Below are positions 24,051 to 32,908 of a DNA stretch of 64,000 bases, piece after piece (positions within the stretch are counted from its first letter, which is position 1; each line of letters begins with the position of its first letter). The notes under the pieces are model-generated. The model was not told where the DNA came from and did no database searches. It saw only the letters and a program-made list of their open reading frames with translations. Both the position numbers and the translations under genes were made by a program. The stretch is from CF-13 sp036782775 (GTDB lineage Bacteria; Chloroflexota; Dormibacteria; CF-121): assembly GCA_036782775.1 (NCBI GenBank), contig DAIPYJ010000010.1:4704-68703 (forward strand), written 5' to 3'.

Positions 24051-25649
24051 ATGGTCCAGGTTTCTGCCGTTCAATCGCTGACAAACCGAGGCGCCGCCGA
24101 ACTCGCAGGCATGATTGCCGCCGGGGAAGTCTCCTCCGCCGAAGTCGTCGAGCGTCACGTCGAGCGGATTGAGGCGGTCAATCCCCGGCTCAACGCAGTG
24201 GTGGTCCCATTCTTCGAACGGGCAAGGGCTGAAGCAGCGGAGGCCGACCGCAAGCGGCAGCGCGGCGAACCCCTCGGTCCGCTGCACGGCGTGCCGATCA
24301 CGATCAAGGAGCAGTTCGAAGTCCAAGGCGCTCCATCGACCTGGGGGCTTCCAAGCCGCGCGAGGCAGGTCAACACCGCCGACGGGCCGCTGGTCCGGCG
24401 GCTGCGCGACGCCGGCGCGATCGTCCTCGGCGTGACCAACGTCCCTCAGCTGCTGATCTATCACGAGAGCGACAACCCGGTTTATGGGCGCTGCAACAAC
24501 CCCTGGAGCGTCGACCGAGTTCCGGGTGGCAGCAGCGGTGGCGAGGGCGCGATCATCGCGGCGGGCGGCTCGCCGCTTGGGTTGGGGTCGGATATCGGGG
24601 GAAGCATCCGCATCCCGGCCCACTTCTGCGGCATCCATGGGATCAAGCCGACATCCCGACGGCTCAGCCGCTTCGATAACCCGCTGTTTTTCGCGCAAGG
24701 ACAGGAAGCCATCATCGATCAGCCGGGACCACTTGCCCGGCGGGTGGAAGACCTGGAGCTCGCCTTGTCGGTTCTCGCTGGGCCCGATCAGACGAGCTTT
24801 GACTACAACGTCCCGCCGGTTGGCTGGCCGGATCCGAAGCGCATCGAGATCTCAAAGCTCCGAATCGCGATGTATTCGGATGATGGCTTCTTTTCGCCGG
24901 CGCCCGAAGTCCGGCGCGCGGTCGAGGTCGTCGCCGGCGCGCTTCGGTCTGAGGGCGCGACCGTCGAAAGCTGGACACCGCCACGCGTGGAAGATCCGAT
25001 TCGCATTTTCTACGGGATTCTGGGCGGCGACGGCGGCGCCTCAGCCAAGCGATGGCTGGGATCGAATCCGAAGACGCGGCAGATCAAAGGGCTTCTCCAG
25101 CTCGTCGGCGTGCCGAATCTTGCCCGCCCTGGGGCCGCCGCGGCGCTGAAGGCCGCCGGCCAGCAACGCCTCGCGTTCCTGATGCGAAACCTCCGGCCGT
25201 TTTCGGCCGACGAGTACTGGCAGCTGGTTGAAGAGCGGAATACTTATCAGCGTGAGTTTCTCGCCGCGCTCGACGCCGGCCCTTTCGACGCGATCATCGG
25301 CCCGCCTCATGCCCTGCCCGCGCTGACGCATGGAGCCTCCTACTATCTCGGACCGGCGGCCTCCTATTCGATGCTGTACAACCTGCTCGGCCTACCGGGA
25401 GGCGTGGTTGCGGCAACGCGCGTTCGTGAAGGCCACGAGTCGGATCGGCCCTCAACCAAGGATGTTGTTGAGAAAACCGCAGGCCAGGTCGAGCGTGGCA
25501 GCGCCGGTCTTCCCTTGGGAGTGCAGGTGGCCGCTCGGCACTGGCGTGAAGACATCGTCCTCGCGGTGATGGCGGCGGTCGAGCGTCGGATCAAGGACAA
25601 CCCGGACTACCCTGCCGGAGCGCTGGCGGCAACGCCGATCTCCCGCTAG
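24051..25649 (+). CDS. Amidase-signature-family hydrolase
   Basis: A 532-residue amidase from ATG 24051 (a ribosome-like caggggt lies just upstream). The Ser-cisSer-Lys triad is readable: Lys in GVPITIKEQF, the cis-Ser and glycine loop in GGSSGGEGA, and the nucleophile Ser in GSDIGGSIRIP. Unlike GatA there is no gatC/gatB next door, so it is more likely a general amidase than an amidotransferase. It sits between ispF and ispD but on the opposite strand. The substrate is unknown. Confidence 0.85.
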   Translation: MVQVSAVQSLTNRGAAELAGMIAAGEVSSAEVVERHVERIEAVNPRLNAVVVPFFERARAEAAEADRKRQRGEPLGPLHGVPITIKEQFEVQGAPSTWGLPSRARQVNTADGPLVRRLRDAGAIVLGVTNVPQLLIYHESDNPVYGRCNNPWSVDRVPGGSSGGEGAIIAAGGSPLGLGSDIGGSIRIPAHFCGIHGIKPTSRRLSRFDNPLFFAQGQEAIIDQPGPLARRVEDLELALSVLAGPDQTSFDYNVPPVGWPDPKRIEISKLRIAMYSDDGFFSPAPEVRRAVEVVAGALRSEGATVESWTPPRVEDPIRIFYGILGGDGGASAKRWLGSNPKTRQIKGLLQLVGVPNLARPGAAAALKAAGQQRLAFLMRNLRPFSADEYWQLVEERNTYQREFLAALDAGPFDAIIGPPHALPALTHGASYYLGPAASYSMLYNLLGLPGGVVAATRVREGHESDRPSTKDVVEKTAGQVERGSAGLPLGVQVAARHWREDIVLAVMAAVERRIKDNPDYPAGALAATPISR

Positions 25650-25665
25650 CGCCGAGACGATCTCA

Positions 25666-26352
25666 TCAGCTGCGCTGGTCGGCGATCGTCTTCGCCCGCT
25701 GGAGGTCTGCCGGAGTGGTGATCTTGATGTTGTCGACCTCACCGGCGATCACACGGACGTCCCCGCCGGCCCATTCGATGACGGAGGCGGTGTCCGTCCC
25801 GACGAATCCCTGCCGGGCGGCACGGTTGTGGGCCTCGAGCAACCAGGTCGCCTCAAACGCCTGGGGCGTCTGCACCGCCCATAAATTGCGCGGGGCGTCT
25901 AACACGTAACCGTCTTTGACGGAAACGACCGTGCTCGGAAGTGGGAGACCAGGGATGCAACCGATCGATTCCCCGCGGTCGGCCACAAGTCGATCGATCA
26001 GGTCCGCGCTGGCAAAGGGTCGCACCGCATCATGGACGAGAACGACATCGATTTCACCGGCATCGATGCGGCCCGCGAGCGCCTGAATCCCGGCAAATTC
26101 CGAGCGGTGTCGAACGTCGCCGCCCCCGACGAGGTGATGCAGCTTCGAGAAGCGGCCGCGCATGCCCTCACAGGCCTGGATATCGGCACGCCTTGCTACG
26201 AGCACGATTTCCGCGACGAGCGGATGCGATTGAAACAGCGTCAATGAGCGCTCGAGAATCGACTGTCCCGCGACCTCGAGAAACACCTTGTTGCCACCGG
26301 CTCCCATCCGCACCCCTTCCCCGCCGGCGACGACGATGGCTCCGACCGCCAT
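25666..26352 (-). CDS. ispD: 2-C-methyl-D-erythritol 4-phosphate cytidylyltransferase
   Basis: A 228-residue MEP-pathway enzyme transferring CMP from CTP to methylerythritol 4-phosphate. It shows the nucleotide-binding start VVAGGEGVRMGAGGNKVFLE, the DAVRPF motif (VLVHDAVRPF), the dimer arm TPQAF and the C-terminal DNIKITTPADL. Its ATG abuts the stop of an upstream ispD-like remnant. The N-terminal GGEGVRMG is slightly different from the usual GxGxRxG but has the same spacing. Confidence 0.92.
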   Translation of the reverse strand: MAVGAIVVAGGEGVRMGAGGNKVFLEVAGQSILERSLTLFQSHPLVAEIVLVARRADIQACEGMRGRFSKLHHLVGGGDVRHRSEFAGIQALAGRIDAGEIDVVLVHDAVRPFASADLIDRLVADRGESIGCIPGLPLPSTVVSVKDGYVLDAPRNLWAVQTPQAFEATWLLEAHNRAARQGFVGTDTASVIEWAGGDVRVIAGEVDNIKITTPADLQRAKTIADQRS

Positions 26353-26688
26353 TCAGGCGAGCCGCACACGGATCCGAAGTCGGGCGCGCTGGCAGAGTTC
26401 GGCGATGCTGTCGATCCTCGCCTCGTCGACCACGCCCTCGATCGCCGTCGCGAGGGCTTCTCGGGAAAATACCCATGGGCCCTGCGCATCGACGAGGTCA
26501 TCGCGCGGGACCGTGCGTCGCACCACACCATCGACGACCTGCTTGCAGGTGTCGGTAACCGGAATGGCATACACCGTCACGTCACCCCCCTCCCTGCCCT
26601 GCCCCCGCAGGCGGGGGGAGGGTAGGTCCGCCTCGCGGTGCGGGGAATTGTGCAGGACGAAGCGGTTAGCCTCGAGATGCGTCCGCAA
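26353..26688 (-). pseudogene. IspD-like C-terminal remnant with a palindromic repeat inside
   Basis: The frame reads a second IspD-like C-terminal half: VYAIPVTDTCKQV, VVRRTVPRDDLVDAQGPWVFSREAL (TPQ replaced by GPW) and a degraded last helix. The nucleotide-binding N-terminal half is missing; only about 35 unrelated-looking residues precede it. Between them the dispersed repeat (26584-26626) is translated as LPSPRLRGQGREGG. The only usual start is TTG at 26688. It sits directly upstream of the intact ispD, so it looks like a duplicated and decayed copy. A functional short protein cannot be excluded. Confidence 0.55.
26584..26626. repeat. Dispersed palindromic repeat, copy 7
   Basis: cccccctccctgccctgcccccgcaggcggggggagggtagg. 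It lies inside the open frame of the ispD-like remnant. Confidence 0.6.
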
Positions 26689-26746
26689 CGCCTGACGCAG
26701 TTGAAGAACGAGCCCCGTCTCGGCGTTGAGCGCGATAACCGTGACG

Positions 26747-27862
26747 TCAGCGTCCGCTGCTGCCGCCCTGGATCCTCCGCAAGGGCTTTGGGCGCCCCAT
26801 GGTGGACTCGCTCGCGGGCGTGGCGAAGATCATGCGGCCCGCCGCCGTCTGCAGCACCGAGGTCACGACCACGCCGATCGTCTGGTTGATATAGCGACGC
26901 CCGTTTTCCACCACGATCATGGTGCCGTCGTCGAGGTAGGCGACGCCCTGGTTCTGCTCCTTGCCCTCTTTGATGACCTGGACGTTCATTTCCTCGCCGG
27001 GAATCACCACCGGCTTGAGCGCATTGGCAAGGTTATTGAGGTTGAGGATTCGCACGCCTTCCAGCTGCGCGACGCGGTTGAGGTTGTAGTCGTTGGTCAT
27101 GATCGCGAGGTTTCGCTTCTTGGCGAGCTTGATGAGCTTCATGTCGACTTCGTTCAGCTCAGGAACGTCGTCATCGATGAACTCGATGTTCACCAGCGGT
27201 TCCTTTTGCAAGGTGTTGAGCACCTCCAGGCCGCGACGGCCGCGGTTGCGGCGCAGCGCGTCGCTCGAGTCGGCGATGTACTGCAGCTCGGCGAGGACGA
27301 AGTGCGGCACCAGGATGTGGTCACGCAGGAATCCGGTCTGGGCAATGTCCATGATCCGGCCGTCGATGATGACGCTGGTATCGAGGAGACAGCCGCCGTC
27401 GATCGCCCGGCCCTCGATCAGGCCGCCGGCGCGCGCCGGCCCGAGCACGAGCGCCATCATCTCGTGGCGCCGGTTCAGCCCGAGGCTCACGCCCCAGTAG
27501 GCGAAGACCAAGGCGACGATCAGCGAGATGACAAAGCCGAGATACCAGGGCAGCTTGGCGAGGAACAAGCCGACCAGGGCTGCCAGCAGCAGTCCGACCA
27601 GAAGCCCCACCGTTGCCGCCACCAGGTCCGGTAGCGGCGTGACGTTTAGTTTATTTTCGAGCCAGAAGAAGGGCTTGGTCGTGACATACGGCAGACCGAA
27701 GAAGCCGAACAACGCGCCGGCCAGGGCGGTGAGCAGGAGCACGATTGCTCGAAGCGTGTAGCCCTGGATGTGCGCTTCCGAAAGAATGAATGAGGCGTAC
27801 TCGACGCCCGCTATGAGTCCAACCAACAGGCCCAGCAGCCGGAAGACGCGTTCCACGCGCAT
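26747..27862 (-). CDS. Membrane PIN/TRAM-domain protein (YacL type)
   Basis: A 371-residue protein from ATG 27862 behind a perfect ribosome site. Four membrane spans occupy residues 5-125. A PIN domain begins at about 155 with LLDTSVIIDGRI and shows the acidic residues ELQYIADSSD and IMTNDYNLNRVA; a TRAM domain (GEEMNVQVIKEGKEQNQGVAYLDDGTMIVVENGR) closes it. It should be a membrane-anchored RNase or RNA-binding protein. The order radA, YacL-type gene, ispD is common in Gram-positive lineages. Confidence 0.85.
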   Translation of the reverse strand: MRVERVFRLLGLLVGLIAGVEYASFILSEAHIQGYTLRAIVLLLTALAGALFGFFGLPYVTTKPFFWLENKLNVTPLPDLVAATVGLLVGLLLAALVGLFLAKLPWYLGFVISLIVALVFAYWGVSLGLNRRHEMMALVLGPARAGGLIEGRAIDGGCLLDTSVIIDGRIMDIAQTGFLRDHILVPHFVLAELQYIADSSDALRRNRGRRGLEVLNTLQKEPLVNIEFIDDDVPELNEVDMKLIKLAKKRNLAIMTNDYNLNRVAQLEGVRILNLNNLANALKPVVIPGEEMNVQVIKEGKEQNQGVAYLDDGTMIVVENGRRYINQTIGVVVTSVLQTAAGRMIFATPASESTMGRPKPLRRIQGGSSGR

Positions 27863-27865
27863 TGC

Positions 27866-27877
27866 GATCACCTCCTT
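27866..27877 (-). promoter_or_regulatory. Perfect Shine-Dalgarno site of the PIN/TRAM gene
   Basis: AAGGAGGTGATC on the minus strand, three bases before the ATG at 27862. It is fully complementary to the usual 16S rRNA tail and rules out the longer open frame that reaches 27916. Confidence 0.85.
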
Positions 27878-27945
27878 TTCCGAGGATGGGCGACGCAAAC
27901 GAGCGTAGCCGTGCAAAGACGAGCGCCATCGTGCCTAATTAAAGC

Positions 27946-28362
27946 ATGAAAAATCGGGAATTAGGCCGGTTTTGGTCGCTCCGTCCACGATTGGCGGTCA
28001 CCCAGATCGAACCGGCCTGCGCAGCCCTGGCCGTCGCCTTGCTGTTCACCTTGCTGGCGCAGCCTGCAGGCCCGGCACCAGCAGTCACCCAGGTGTCGGC
28101 GGCCGCCGCTGTGTCCCGCCCCTTTGTGGAGAACCCTCTGGCGGCCGCGCCCATGGTGCCGCAGGCCTGCATCAAACGAGTGCTGGCGCTGAGCCGAAAG
28201 CAGCCGCAGGTCGACCTGGTGGGGACGATGGAACGCGACTGCTTCGGCGTGGTCACCGCACCCGCTGGCCGGCTTGGTGCGGCGATACCCACGTGCCTGC
28301 AGCCTGCTGGCTGGCACGGCTCCTATGGCCGGCGGCTTGCGACCGGCTGCCTGACGAATTAG
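27946..28362 (+). CDS. Hypothetical secreted or membrane-anchored protein, 138 residues
   Basis: The N-terminus is basic, then residues 22-45 are hydrophobic (ACAALAVALLFTLLAQPAGPAPA), a signal sequence or anchor. The mature part is Ala/Pro-rich with four cysteines (about residues 75, 98, 116 and 135), which could form two disulfides outside the cell. No family is recognised. The last four bases overlap the stop of convergent radA. Confidence 0.5.
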   Translation: MKNRELGRFWSLRPRLAVTQIEPACAALAVALLFTLLAQPAGPAPAVTQVSAAAAVSRPFVENPLAAAPMVPQACIKRVLALSRKQPQVDLVGTMERDCFGVVTAPAGRLGAAIPTCLQPAGWHGSYGRRLATGCLTN

Positions 28363-29762
28363 GCGGGCGCCAAAACGGCGGCCGGGCGTTCGGCGAAGGC
28401 CGCCTTGATCGCATCAGCGATAGTCTCGGCGCGCTCGATCGCCATGTCCTTGAGCTCGCCGGCGCGAATCTCGCCAACCGCGGGAATCAGGGCGCGACGG
28501 AAGCCGAGACGGTGCGCCTCGAGCAACCGGCGCTCGAGTTGGCTCACCCGGCGCAGCTCGCCGCTGAGCCCTAACTCGCCGATGGCCACCAAATCGGCGC
28601 CGGCCGGGCGGTTCCGCTTATTGGAGGCGATGGCGAGCGCGATCGCCAGGTCGGCCGCCGGCTCGCTGAGGCGGACGCCGCCCGCGGCGTTGACAAAGAT
28701 CTCGTCTTCTCCCAACTGGAGATGGGCCCGCCGCTCGAGCACTGCGACAAGCATGTGCAGGCGATTCAGATCGATGCCATTGGCCGAACGCCGCGGCGGG
28801 CCAAAGCGCGCGGGTGCCGTCAGGCTTTGCAGCTCGACGAGCAGCGGGCGGCTGCCTTCCATCGCGACGTGAACCACGTTGCCCACTTCACTCAGCGACC
28901 GGTCCTGCAGGAATGCGCGGCTGGGATCGCTGACCTCATGCATGCCGCTGTCGCGCATCTCGAAGACACCGATCTCATCCGTTGAGCCGAAACGATTTTT
29001 GACGCTGCGCAGGATGCGGAAGCTGTGATGACGCTCACCCTCGAGATAGAGGACGGTGTCGACGATGTGCTCGAGCACCCGGGGACCCGCGATTGCTCCC
29101 TCCTTATTGACGTGGCCGACAAGAAAGATGGGAATGTGCGTGCTCTTCGCCAGGAGCATGAGACGGCCGGCCGACTCGCGCACCTGGCTCACGCTGCCCG
29201 GCGCCGAGCTCACGCCGCTGAGGAAGACGGTCTGGATCGAGTCGATCACCGCCATCATCGGCCGGGCCTTCTCGAGCTGCTCGACGATCGCATCGAGGTC
29301 GTTTTCAGCCAGCACGAGCAAACGATCGCCCGGGATGCCGAGCCGCTGCGCTCGGAGCTTCAACTGCTGGACGGATTCCTCGCCGGAGACATAAAGAACG
29401 TTGCCGAAGGTGGTGGCCACTTCGCTGGCGAGCTGGAGCAGCAGCGTCGACTTCCCGATGCCGGGATCGCCGCCAACAAGGACGAGCGATCCAGGGACGA
29501 TGCCGCCGCCGAGCACCTGGTTGACCTCTCGGCTGCCAAGCCGGAGACGATTGGTATTGGCGAACTGCACCTCGGCAAGTGGCATCGGATGTGCTGTCGA
29601 GGCTTGGCGGCCGCGTCCGCCGCTGGCTCGATGCGGCTCAGCCCGCAGCTGCTCCTCTACATAGGTATTCCAGTTGCCGCATTCGGGACAGCGGCCCAGC
29701 CACTTGGTGGATTGGTTGCCGCACTCCTGGCAGGCAAAGATCGCGCGGGTCCCCTTCTTCAC
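28359..29762 (-). CDS. radA: DNA repair protein RadA/Sms
   Basis: A 467-residue branch-migration helicase. It has a zinc finger (Cys11, 14, 25, 28), Walker A GGDPGIGKST (97-106), the RadA motif KNRFGS and a C-terminal Lon-like domain (from about 290) ending in an Ala/Pro tail. Start GTG at 29762. It should process recombination intermediates with RecA. All key motifs are intact. Downstream on the same strand come the PIN/TRAM gene and ispD, with the 138-residue protein facing it. Confidence 0.93.
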   Translation of the reverse strand: MKKGTRAIFACQECGNQSTKWLGRCPECGNWNTYVEEQLRAEPHRASGGRGRQASTAHPMPLAEVQFANTNRLRLGSREVNQVLGGGIVPGSLVLVGGDPGIGKSTLLLQLASEVATTFGNVLYVSGEESVQQLKLRAQRLGIPGDRLLVLAENDLDAIVEQLEKARPMMAVIDSIQTVFLSGVSSAPGSVSQVRESAGRLMLLAKSTHIPIFLVGHVNKEGAIAGPRVLEHIVDTVLYLEGERHHSFRILRSVKNRFGSTDEIGVFEMRDSGMHEVSDPSRAFLQDRSLSEVGNVVHVAMEGSRPLLVELQSLTAPARFGPPRRSANGIDLNRLHMLVAVLERRAHLQLGEDEIFVNAAGGVRLSEPAADLAIALAIASNKRNRPAGADLVAIGELGLSGELRRVSQLERRLLEAHRLGFRRALIPAVGEIRAGELKDMAIERAETIADAIKAAFAERPAAVLAPA

Positions 29763-29808
29763 GTCCGGCAGTAACTATAGGGGCCGGTTTCGACAGCTGC
29801 CTGTCGGG

Positions 29809-30513
29809 CTAGCGAACCAGCCTGATGAGGACGACGAGCTGGCTCGCGGCGACCAGCACCGATCCTGTGGCGGCGGCGAGGCCAACGGCGACCAGCGGCG
29901 CCAACATGAGGAAATGCGACGATAGCGCGCTGGTCACCGATCCGGCAAGCGCCCCTCCGACCATCGACGCGGGGACCCAGAGCCAGGCACTGCGGCCAAC
30001 CGACTTCCGGAGGATGAACGCCTGGGCGCCTCCGACCAGCAGCCCACCGGCGGCCAATGCGACGCCGCCGATGACCATCGCCTGCGCGAGGCTGGGATTG
30101 AACGACTGAAAGGTGCTTACAGGAAGGAACAGCCTGAGCACCGAGGGAATGAGCAAGATGGTTGCCAGCAACTGGGCCGCCACCGTGCCCGGCACCCACC
30201 AGTAGGCGTCCAGGCGGGCGCGTCGCAACACCCACCATTGTGCAGCGGCGGCGATTGCAGCGCTGGCGATGGTGGCCAGATAGCGGAGCGCCTCGATGGT
30301 GGCATTGGAGTTCGTGGAAGCGCCCAGCGTGCGCACCTCAGCGGCGACGATCGCTCCAACAGCGGCCCCAGCCACGCAGGCGGGAACCCAAAGAAGCAGG
30401 GCGTTCCCTCGAGAGTTGCCGTGAATCCGGCCGATCGTGATTCTCGGGCTGCTCATCGCCGGCTGCGAGGCCATCGCGGCCATCGTACGCCGCGCTGATG
30501 AGCGTCCCGTCAC
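29809..30513 (-). CDS. Multispan membrane protein with internal repeats
   Basis: Up to 234 residues from GTG 30513; ATG codons at residues 11, 14 and 20 are alternative starts. About six hydrophobic segments are seen. The motif LLLWVPACVAG, WWVLRRARLDAYWWVPGTV and AFILRKSVGRSAWLWVPASMVG recurs, so the protein is built of two or three related two-span units (Q/W, LRR, WVP, G). Similar repeat membrane proteins are widespread and uncharacterised. No functional site is visible. Confidence 0.6.
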   Translation of the reverse strand: MTGRSSARRTMAAMASQPAMSSPRITIGRIHGNSRGNALLLWVPACVAGAAVGAIVAAEVRTLGASTNSNATIEALRYLATIASAAIAAAAQWWVLRRARLDAYWWVPGTVAAQLLATILLIPSVLRLFLPVSTFQSFNPSLAQAMVIGGVALAAGGLLVGGAQAFILRKSVGRSAWLWVPASMVGGALAGSVTSALSSHFLMLAPLVAVGLAAATGSVLVAASQLVVLIRLVR

Positions 30514-30530
30514 GAATCGGTAACGATGAA

Positions 30531-30560
30531 AAGAGGAGCCGGCTAAGCCGGCCCCTCCTG
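30531..30560 (-). terminator. Terminator of the phosphatase-superfamily gene
   Basis: On the minus strand a strong stem (aggagg...gccggc / gccggctcct) is followed by ctttt. It lies just downstream of the stop at 30580. Confidence 0.7.
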
Positions 30561-30579
30561 ATGAGCCCGCTGGTCGAGC

Positions 30580-32781
30580 CTAGCTTGCAGCCAAATTATT
30601 GGCCTGACCGATGAGCGCATCGGCTTGCGCAATCCAGCTCTTGGCCTGCTGCTCGTTAAGCGGCTGACCACCGAAAGCGGCCGCATTGAGCGCTGCGCTG
30701 ATCTGAGCCGCAAGCGCATCGCGTGCGTCGCCGAGACTGGTCAGCTGATTCTCGATCGAGTTGTAGGTCGCGTCGCCGGCCGAATTGCTTTCAAGGGCCT
30801 TTGTGGAAGCCTCGAGGGTTGCCAGTCCAAACTGGCCAACAGCCGCATTGATCTGCTTGTAGGCGGCCCCCAGTCGCTTCACCGTCTCACTGTGCGCAGT
30901 CAGCGATTGGGCAACCGCGCTGGGATTGAGAGCCTCGATCAGCACTCGGCCGTCGGAGGCGTAGTCGTCCTGCAACCCAGTCAGCGCGAGCACGGTTGGA
31001 CGGACGTCGGTGTGATCGGACCAGATGTCGTTGGTCAAGCCGAGCTTACGGACACCAGGCCCCACAAGGCCGAGCCAGGTGTTGACGATGTCCGGCTGGA
31101 AGTCGCCGTGGTTCCAGGCAAACCCGGAGCTCTGGCTAAGGCAGGCGGTTGACACCTGGGCCGAGATCGGACTGCAGGTGGGACCGCCTCGGAACAAGAA
31201 GTAGTCGGGGTTGGCAAACATGACCAGGGTCGGCGTGCGCTGCGGGTCGACGGTCACCATGTGGAGCAGGTTGAGTTCGACGGAATCGGCCAACCGCTGG
31301 GTAATGACCGTCCGCTGACCGGTGTTGCGATTCTGCGGATCGACCAGAGCCGCGAGGTCATGATCGAGTTGACGCGTCGTGCTCGCGTCGCGAGCCGGCT
31401 TACCGTCCATGTAAATGGCGGGTGCTGTGTCTGAATGCAGCTGGAAAGGCGTCGTATCGCCAGTCTCTTCGTTCAGTAGCCCGCGGAGATTTCCACCGAT
31501 CTCTCCGATGGTCGGCGACGCGAAGGTATGGTCGTAAGTGCAGAGGACGGTCACGCCATCGCATCCGGCGGGCGTCCCGGCGCGTCCGGCATAGTGGTCG
31601 TTCTCATCGGCGGTAACAACGAAGAGCGTATTGCTCTGGTTGATCCCATCGGCGGCCAGGCGAGCGAAAAACTTTCCGAATGCCGCATCGTAAGCGTGGA
31701 GTTGATCCTCGTAGGTCTTCTCGCCGGGCCCAAGAGCGCCGTTGTCTCCACCACCGGTGTGGTCGCCGTGGGCATCGGAGATGTAGGCATAGGTGATCGG
31801 CACGCCGTGCTCCTGCATCGCCGCGACATAGGCGAGCGATTGCGCGGCCGAGATCCCGCTGAACCCGGGGAAGCCTGGCGTACCGCTATCCGGATTGATC
31901 ATGGTCTGACCGTTGAGGTCGGTCATGTTGCCGCTGGCGTCGCGCAGGTCGGAACCTGGGGGCGCGATCACCGGCGCGACGTACTTATGGCCGAACAGTC
32001 CCATGAAGCCGTTGTATCCACCAGGCTCGTCCGGCAGATTGTCGGGCCGGACGTGTGGCGAGGTGGCGCAAACCGTGGAAGCCTGTGCGCAGTGGATGGC
32101 AATGCCAACAAAGTCCGCGGTCGCCTGGTTGGGATTCGTCTGTGCTTCGGCGAGCTCCGGCGACGGGTTTTCGTTGAAGATTGACGCGATGCTGGATGTT
32201 CCTTCCAGCTCGATGTTGGCGGTCGAAACGCCACCCACGTTGCACCCGGCTCGCGTGAACGGCACCCAGGGAGCGGGGGTCGTTTTTCCTGTGGTGGTAA
32301 TCAGGTTGGGCTTGGTGTCGATGGGCGGCTTGGAGCGATCCGTCCAGTACTGAAACGATCCCGCGCCGACAGAGGTGCTGCCATCGGCCTTGTAGACGCG
32401 GTAGCTGTTGGATACCGGCATCCCGTGCTTGTTGGGGTAAAGGCCGGTCAGGGTGGTGATGATGTCGTCGGCGGTGTGCGAGATCAGCGGCGTGTGGTGA
32501 TTGCTGGAGAGCAGCCCATTACCCGCGAGGAAATTCGTGAGATTTGGCATCTGCTCGAGGTCCGACGGGACGCTGAGATTGTCTCGCCTCAGGTGGACGT
32601 TGTCGAATTGAATTTCAATAACGTGCTTCATCGCACCATTTGCCGAATTCAACTGGCATCCCGATGATGCGGCGGCCGGCGCTGCGGCGCCTAGCGAGAG
32701 CAGTCCGGCGACTGTCGCCGGCAAGATGGCCACCGCCGAAAAGCGCGCGATGGCACGGTTGAGTGATTGACGAAGAGTCAT
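30580..32781 (-). CDS. Secreted alkaline-phosphatase-superfamily enzyme
   Basis: A 733-residue protein. Residues 10-38 are a signal sequence ending APAAASS. Metal-site motifs of the superfamily appear: early Asp (IEIQFDNVHL), probable nucleophile Thr (SHTADDIITTLTGLYPNKHG), DAHGDHTG, TADENDHYAG and SDHTDVRPTVL. Residues 620-733 form an Ala-rich helical C-terminus. It should hydrolyse a phosphomonoester or phosphodiester outside the cell. A strong aaggaaggaagga ribosome site precedes ATG 32781. Divergent from the LLM oxidoreductase. Confidence 0.75.
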   Translation of the reverse strand: MTLRQSLNRAIARFSAVAILPATVAGLLSLGAAAPAAASSGCQLNSANGAMKHVIEIQFDNVHLRRDNLSVPSDLEQMPNLTNFLAGNGLLSSNHHTPLISHTADDIITTLTGLYPNKHGMPVSNSYRVYKADGSTSVGAGSFQYWTDRSKPPIDTKPNLITTTGKTTPAPWVPFTRAGCNVGGVSTANIELEGTSSIASIFNENPSPELAEAQTNPNQATADFVGIAIHCAQASTVCATSPHVRPDNLPDEPGGYNGFMGLFGHKYVAPVIAPPGSDLRDASGNMTDLNGQTMINPDSGTPGFPGFSGISAAQSLAYVAAMQEHGVPITYAYISDAHGDHTGGGDNGALGPGEKTYEDQLHAYDAAFGKFFARLAADGINQSNTLFVVTADENDHYAGRAGTPAGCDGVTVLCTYDHTFASPTIGEIGGNLRGLLNEETGDTTPFQLHSDTAPAIYMDGKPARDASTTRQLDHDLAALVDPQNRNTGQRTVITQRLADSVELNLLHMVTVDPQRTPTLVMFANPDYFLFRGGPTCSPISAQVSTACLSQSSGFAWNHGDFQPDIVNTWLGLVGPGVRKLGLTNDIWSDHTDVRPTVLALTGLQDDYASDGRVLIEALNPSAVAQSLTAHSETVKRLGAAYKQINAAVGQFGLATLEASTKALESNSAGDATYNSIENQLTSLGDARDALAAQISAALNAAAFGGQPLNEQQAKSWIAQADALIGQANNLAAS

Positions 32782-32851
32782 GTTCCCTCCTTCCTTCCTT
32801 TTGTCTGATCCCCTCAGAACTCTTACCGTCTATCAGAAAGTTTTGGCGAAA

Positions 32852-32869
32852 ACCGAATGAACGTTCGGT
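32852..32869. promoter_or_regulatory. Inverted repeat ACCGAA-N6-TTCGGT in a divergent promoter region
   Basis: Perfect six-base arms in the 127-base gap between the divergent phosphatase-superfamily gene and the LLM oxidoreductase. It could be an operator; no regulator gene is adjacent. Confidence 0.35.
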
Positions 32870-32908
32870 AAAGCGGTCGATCGAGCCGCCCTGTATTGTG
32901 GCAAAAAG

